From an uncultured Lachnospiraceae bacterium (lineage in GTDB: Bacteria; Bacillota; Clostridia; Lachnospirales; Lachnospiraceae), in assembly GCA_945949045.1 (NCBI GenBank), contig CAMFDG010000011.1, positions 1 through 57,104 of the forward strand: 57,104 bases of DNA, written 5' to 3'. Under the pieces are notes generated by a model, which was given only the letters and a program-made list of their open reading frames with translations, did not search any database and was not told where the DNA came from. Numbering within the stretch: the first letter of the stretch is position 1; each line of letters begins with the position of its first letter. Shown piece after piece: positions 53,568-57,104 of the stretch. Position numbers and translations under genes: made by a program.

Positions 53568-55103
53568 TCAATAATGATAGATCCGTTTCTCCCTAAGAAC
53601 CGGTTTCATACTGTACACATTTTCAAAATAGGCGGTCTTCGCCTCGAAAAGCGCCTGTTCCAGCGAAATATCCTCAAAAACCTCCACAGTAAACACCAGC
53701 TGGCGGTCCCGCACTGCAATCCGGATATTTTTAAATTTCTGTCGGTGGCTCTGATCCAGCGCATTGGCTACCCTGAGAATGGCAGACAACTTTGCCACAC
53801 ACAGATAATCCTCATGATCCAGCCGGTCAGACAGCTCCTCATAGTCGTCCAACGGCAGCGTGTTATACAATACCACCAGAGCTACGATCTCCCTCTCCTG
53901 ATGGGTCAGGCCTATGATCTCCGATGACATAATAATATGATAGGCATTTTCGGGGGATTCCGATAAGCTCACAAACTTTCCACAGTCATGAAGAATGGTG
54001 GCGGTCTCCAGGAGAAGCCTCTGGCGCCTGCCCAGTCCATGTACCTTCTTCATAGCATCAAAGATCTTGATGGAAAGCTTGGAAAGAGCCTCTATATGCG
54101 GTGTAAAGCTGTTGTAATGCCGGGAAAGATACCTGGCTGCCGACAACACATCGGCGTCAAAATCGTGACTTATGGTAAGGAGCTTTTTACGCTGCGCGTA
54201 ATCGCAGGCAATCCCGTTCAGGATATTGGCCCCCGGAACCCAGACCTCCTTGGGGCTGACATTCAGCACCAGCGTCTTAAAGATGCAAAGCGCCGGGATA
54301 ATCAAAGGCTCCCTGTCATCCGACAGATTCAGTTCCCGGGTAATCTCCTCCAGGGTTTTCTTCTGAAGCTTGTTGATAAACTTGATAAATTTCTCTGACT
54401 TGACCTGACAGCCCGCTTCCTTCTCGTCCATCCGGCGGATCAGCTCGGTGGCGTAATCACTGATCAGAATCACATAGTCCACCGGATCTGCCATATACAT
54501 GGCCCGAAAGCCTTCCAGCTTTTTGTTCATGTATTCCTCGATCTGGGTCTCGTACATTTTTAGAGACTGGCCCCTGTCCGCGAGGAGATTGCGGATGCGC
54601 ATAATCCCGGCTTCAATATGCTGGGTGGTTTCTAAGCTCCCATCCCGGAATACGGTGATCTGCACGCTGGCACCACCCACGTCGATCACGGCCGCGCTGG
54701 TCTTTATCATTTCCTCAAAGGTCTCCTGCCCCACCACCGATTTGTAGCTGATGAAACGGTGCTCGGAGTTGCTGACCACCTTCACCCGAAAGCCGGTGCG
54801 AAGATAGATCTGGTCCAGTACAAACAGCTCATTGTCCGCATCGCGGAGTGCCGCAGCAGCATAGACTTCGTAATCATCCACCTTATACCCCAGCATGATC
54901 TGCTTAAACTGGGCAAGGGTCTCACAGAGTTCCTCCACCTGCTCATAGCCGATGCATCCGGTTCCAAAGGCATCCCGTCCCAGATCCTGACGGGAACGGA
55001 TGTGGTCCACCTCATGAAGCTTTTTACGGCTGGTAAACTCAAAGATCTTAAGGCTCACATCGTAGGTTCCGATGTAGATTGCAGCAAATGTGTGCACTGC
55101 CAT
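53568..55103 (-). CDS. Ppx/GppA-family phosphatase fused to an HD domain
   Basis: A 511-residue protein of the exopolyphosphatase/pppGpp phosphatase family. Residues 1-300 are the ASKHA-fold half; about 320-480 form an HD hydrolase-like half with ILHDCGKF (HD pair). Several standard positions are altered. The first loop reads AIYIGTYDVSL where DLGTNS is usual, and the third reads DVGGASVQ where DIGGGSTE is usual, so the loop Glu is Gln. The catalytic-Glu region reads SNSEHRF. The adjacency to ppk argues for a polyphosphate role, but activity cannot be assumed. CAGGAGGTGAAAGC precedes ATG 55103; pheA lies upstream on the same strand. Confidence 0.88.
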   Translation of the reverse strand: MAVHTFAAIYIGTYDVSLKIFEFTSRKKLHEVDHIRSRQDLGRDAFGTGCIGYEQVEELCETLAQFKQIMLGYKVDDYEVYAAAALRDADNELFVLDQIYLRTGFRVKVVSNSEHRFISYKSVVGQETFEEMIKTSAAVIDVGGASVQITVFRDGSLETTQHIEAGIMRIRNLLADRGQSLKMYETQIEEYMNKKLEGFRAMYMADPVDYVILISDYATELIRRMDEKEAGCQVKSEKFIKFINKLQKKTLEEITRELNLSDDREPLIIPALCIFKTLVLNVSPKEVWVPGANILNGIACDYAQRKKLLTISHDFDADVLSAARYLSRHYNSFTPHIEALSKLSIKIFDAMKKVHGLGRRQRLLLETATILHDCGKFVSLSESPENAYHIIMSSEIIGLTHQEREIVALVVLYNTLPLDDYEELSDRLDHEDYLCVAKLSAILRVANALDQSHRQKFKNIRIAVRDRQLVFTVEVFEDISLEQALFEAKTAYFENVYSMKPVLREKRIYHY

Positions 55104-55129
55104 GCTTTCACCTCCTGATATTCCTAGTT

Positions 55130-56260
55130 CTAGTAGGTTCCCAGTATTTTAAGGGAGATGGTCTCTTCCTTCAGTCCCCGCAGGGCATTCTGTACTGCCT
55201 CGTCGCTGAATCGACCCTCAAAGTCCACAAAAAACCGGTATTCCCAATTTCTGTTCTGAAGCGGTCGGGACTGGATATTGGTCATGTTAATGCCATTGTA
55301 GATAAAATGAGAAAGAGCATGATACAAGGCACCGCTCTCATGTCTGACCTCAAAGCAGATGCTGATCCGCCCCGCATCCTTTGTATAGATTTTGTCACCG
55401 GTCACAATGATGAATCTGGTGGAATTGTTCTTGTTATTCTGAATGGATTCCCGCAGCACACAAAGACCATAGATCTCGGCATTTCTCGCACTGGCGATAG
55501 CTGCCTGGTCCATACGTCCATCCTGTTTGACCTTCCTTGCCGCCACAGCATTATTGCTCAGGCTGAACTTCTCCCACTCCCCGTGGTCCTCCAGAAAATC
55601 ACTGCACTGCATCAGGGACTGCTTATGGGAATAAACACTCCTGATATCCCCCACCTTAGCTCCCGGCATTCCAAGAAGTGCATGATCGATCTTTATGATC
55701 TGCTCCCCCACAATATAATTGTCATACTCCACCAGAAGATCATAGTTCTCCGATACGATTCCGGCAGAGGAATTCTCAATGGGAAGCACAGCATAATCCG
55801 CCTTGCCGTCCTGAATTGCCTCCATGGCATCCTTCCAGGAATCCACATGGAAATTATCGCAGTTTTCCCCGAAAAATTCCTCCATGGCCTGCTGGCTGTA
55901 TGCCCCCTCCAGTCCCTGAAACACAATTCTCGCATTTCTGCAGTCCAGTCTGTCCACCTTCTGAAATTCGGGCTCCTCCACAATACCGTGCTCCGTCAGA
56001 AGCTGATACTGCTTCTTACGGCTCATGGCCATGATCTGTTCAAAAAGCTCCCGGATACCGTTTCTGGTATAATCCGAGGAAGCCTTCTGCTCCAGCGCAG
56101 AAAGCTTTGACTCCTCCCGCTCCTTATCAAAAATCTTCTTTCCTGTCTCTATCTTATACTCCGCCACCTCGGAAGTAAGCTTCATGCGGCTCTCATACAA
56201 CTCCACGATCTGAGAATCAATGCCATCTATCTCCTTACGGATTTCCTGTAAATCTCTCAT
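55130..56260 (-). CDS. pheA: Bifunctional chorismate mutase / prephenate dehydratase
   Basis: Turns chorismate to prephenate and then phenylpyruvate for phenylalanine. Of 376 residues, about 1-85 are an AroQ-type mutase (MRDLQEIRKEIDGIDSQIVELYESRMKL, with the Arg, Lys and Glu active residues). About 105-285 are the dehydratase (VFQGLEGAYSQQAMEEFFG and the TRF motif in NSTRFIIV). About 295-376 are an ACT domain (GALYHALSHFIYNGINMTNIQSRP) that normally binds phenylalanine for feedback inhibition. ATG 56260 with AAGGAGAGTTTGT is the start; the in-frame Met at 56359 lies upstream of the promoter. Confidence 0.96.
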   Translation of the reverse strand: MRDLQEIRKEIDGIDSQIVELYESRMKLTSEVAEYKIETGKKIFDKEREESKLSALEQKASSDYTRNGIRELFEQIMAMSRKKQYQLLTEHGIVEEPEFQKVDRLDCRNARIVFQGLEGAYSQQAMEEFFGENCDNFHVDSWKDAMEAIQDGKADYAVLPIENSSAGIVSENYDLLVEYDNYIVGEQIIKIDHALLGMPGAKVGDIRSVYSHKQSLMQCSDFLEDHGEWEKFSLSNNAVAARKVKQDGRMDQAAIASARNAEIYGLCVLRESIQNNKNNSTRFIIVTGDKIYTKDAGRISICFEVRHESGALYHALSHFIYNGINMTNIQSRPLQNRNWEYRFFVDFEGRFSDEAVQNALRGLKEETISLKILGTY

Positions 56261-56288
56261 ACAAACTCTCCTTGGTAATATATAAATA

Positions 56289-56317
56289 ATTTTATTACAG
56301 TTCCTTCTAAAAGGCAA
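56289..56317 (-). promoter_or_regulatory. Promoter of pheA (and possibly ppx-like, ppk, glf)
   Basis: Minus-strand TTGCCT (56312-56317), 17 bp, TAAAAT (56289-56294), about 25 nt upstream of the pheA ATG. Gaps between pheA, the Ppx-like gene, ppk and glf are 16-47 nt, so a four-gene transcript is likely. Confidence 0.6.
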
Positions 56318-56384
56318 GCGGTCATCTGCCTGTAAAACCATTTCCATGAATATTTTCAAACCGATATTTTACCGCCCGTATTTC

Positions 56385-56413
56385 TTGAAACACGCCCCTC
56401 CAAACGGTATAAT
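56385..56413 (+). promoter_or_regulatory. Promoter of the divergent right-edge gene
   Basis: TTGAAA (56385-56390), 17-bp GC-rich spacer, TATAAT (56408-56413), directed rightwards away from pheA. Confidence 0.75.
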
Positions 56414-56469
56414 ATGAGGTGAAAAAGCTATCCGTCTTATTGACAAAAATCACAAGGAGATAAAACCAT

Positions 56470-57104
56470 ATGAAGAAAAAATACATCGCACTGGCAGTCC
56501 TCCTGCTGATCGCGGTCATCGGCAGCAGTGTTTTTTACCACTTCCAGACAAGGATCAAATACAATGACAGCTTCGTGAACGGTAATACCGCAGGAAACCT
56601 TTACAATGCCGGTCTCTTCTGTGAAAACAGCGGAACTGTGTTTTTTGCCAATCCTGATGACAAGTACCGCCTGTACTCCATGGATCTTGACGGCCGGAAT
56701 CTGAAAAAGCTCTGCGACGACACCGTCATGTACATCAACGCCGATTCCCACTACGTCTACTATGTGAGGAACAATGACAGGAACAGTGCCAGCTACGGCT
56801 TTTTTTCCTTCGACAACAACAGCCTGTGCCGGATATCCAGAAAAGGGGGAAATATCGCCATACTGGATCCGGATCCCTGCATTTACGCAACCCTCATCGG
56901 CAACTACGTCTACTATCTCCACTACGACAGGCAGCAGGCCACCACTCTCTATAAAGTGGGCATTGACGGAACCGACAGACAGCAGGTATACAATCCCTAC
57001 ATCTTTACCTGCAGTGCCCTGGGACAATACTTTTACTCCAACGGCACCGAGGGGGATGGGGCGCTCTACCAGTACGACACCACAACGGATCAGAAAACCC
57101 GGAT
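56470..57104 (+). CDS. Membrane-anchored beta-propeller-like protein (DUF5050-type), truncated by window end
   Basis: ATG 56470 is preceded by AAGGAGATAAAACCAT and opens a frame that runs to the window edge (211 codons) without a stop. Residues 1-25 are a basic stretch plus a transmembrane/signal helix (MKKKYIALAVLLLIAVIGSS). The rest has repeats in which paired Tyr or aromatic strands alternate with DG turns: FFANPDDKYRLYSMDLDGRNLKKL, VYYVRNNDRN, VYYLHYDRQQATTLYKVGIDGTDRQQV. This is the pattern of DUF5050/WD-like propeller repeats. It is probably an extracytoplasmic protein of unknown role. Its C-terminal part is not visible. Confidence 0.8.
   Translation, partial: MKKKYIALAVLLLIAVIGSSVFYHFQTRIKYNDSFVNGNTAGNLYNAGLFCENSGTVFFANPDDKYRLYSMDLDGRNLKKLCDDTVMYINADSHYVYYVRNNDRNSASYGFFSFDNNSLCRISRKGGNIAILDPDPCIYATLIGNYVYYLHYDRQQATTLYKVGIDGTDRQQVYNPYIFTCSALGQYFYSNGTEGDGALYQYDTTTDQKTR

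Noticed and set aside
56437-57027. 196-codon minus-strand open frame at the right edge
   Set aside because: It lies opposite a frame with a consensus promoter, a ribosome site, a signal helix and propeller-like repeats. The minus-strand translation is a Val/Gly-rich shadow.

Overview
The window looks like a piece of a Clostridia chromosome, most likely a Lachnospiraceae gut anaerobe. The evidence is low-to-medium GC with strong AGGAGG-type ribosome binding sites and TTGACA/TATAAT promoters. It carries spore genes (spoIIP, gpr) and a single-chain glycyl-tRNA synthetase. Clostridial/Bacillus gene orders are preserved: era-yqzL-recO, ireB-ruvX-DUF1292, mltG-trmR-trhP and hrcA-grpE-dnaK-dnaJ. Almost every gene is on the minus strand. 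The exceptions are aroC, an HPr-like gene and a truncated gene at the right edge. No tRNA, rRNA, CRISPR array, transposase or prophage gene is visible.

Layout, left to right. 1-7.6 kb: start of ppdK, glyS, a lipoprotein, recO, a 59-aa yqzL-like gene overlapping recO, era and a large M16C metallopeptidase. 7.6-17.2 kb: a cold-shock gene, then an amino-acid operon read leuB - 34-aa hydrophobic peptide - ilvD - ilvB - serC - serA - DUF1015 - mscS from one good promoter at 17.15 kb. 17.2-29.5 kb: tgt-yajC, with the tgt promoter abutting a divergent aroC promoter; a secreted Ig-like protein; and an operon ireB-ruvX-DUF1292-rnj-short mltG-trmR-trhP, followed by mtaB and a His-less HPr-like gene. 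29.5-33.7 kb: prmA-rsmE-cysteine desulfurase-thiI. 33.7-39.6 kb: the HrcA/CIRCE heat-shock operon hrcA-grpE-dnaK-dnaJ plus a J-domain gene. 39.6-40.0 kb: the only gene-free stretch above 300 bases, filled by a 338-bp foldback element. 40-43.2 kb: lepA-hemW. 43.2-47.4 kb: a nucleoside salvage operon udp-cdd-deoC-deoB-add. 47.4-49.7 kb: gpr-spoIIP. 49.8-57.1 kb: rpsT, glf, ppk, a Ppx/GppA-HD protein, pheA, and a divergent membrane-anchored protein cut off by the window end.

Themes. Tgt, TrmR, TrhP, MtaB, ThiI, RsmE and PrmA together give a strong tRNA/rRNA/ribosomal-protein modification content, and RNase J adds RNA turnover. Branched-chain and serine biosynthesis share one transcript. The nucleoside operon converts uridine, cytidine, adenosine and deoxyribosides to bases and central carbon. 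Ppk and the Ppx-like protein form a polyphosphate pair.

The strongest unexplained signals are these: the multibranched foldback element at 39677-40014, next to the heat-shock promoter; the 34-residue peptide (18 Ile/Val/Leu) whose stop codon is embedded in the ilvD ribosome binding site; the YqzL-like gene running 56 nt out of frame into recO; a Crh-like HPr lacking the phosphorylatable His; a transglycosylase homologue with no catalytic domain; and a Ppx/GppA protein with altered phosphate-binding motifs. All functions are inferred from sequence read by eye; no database search was run.
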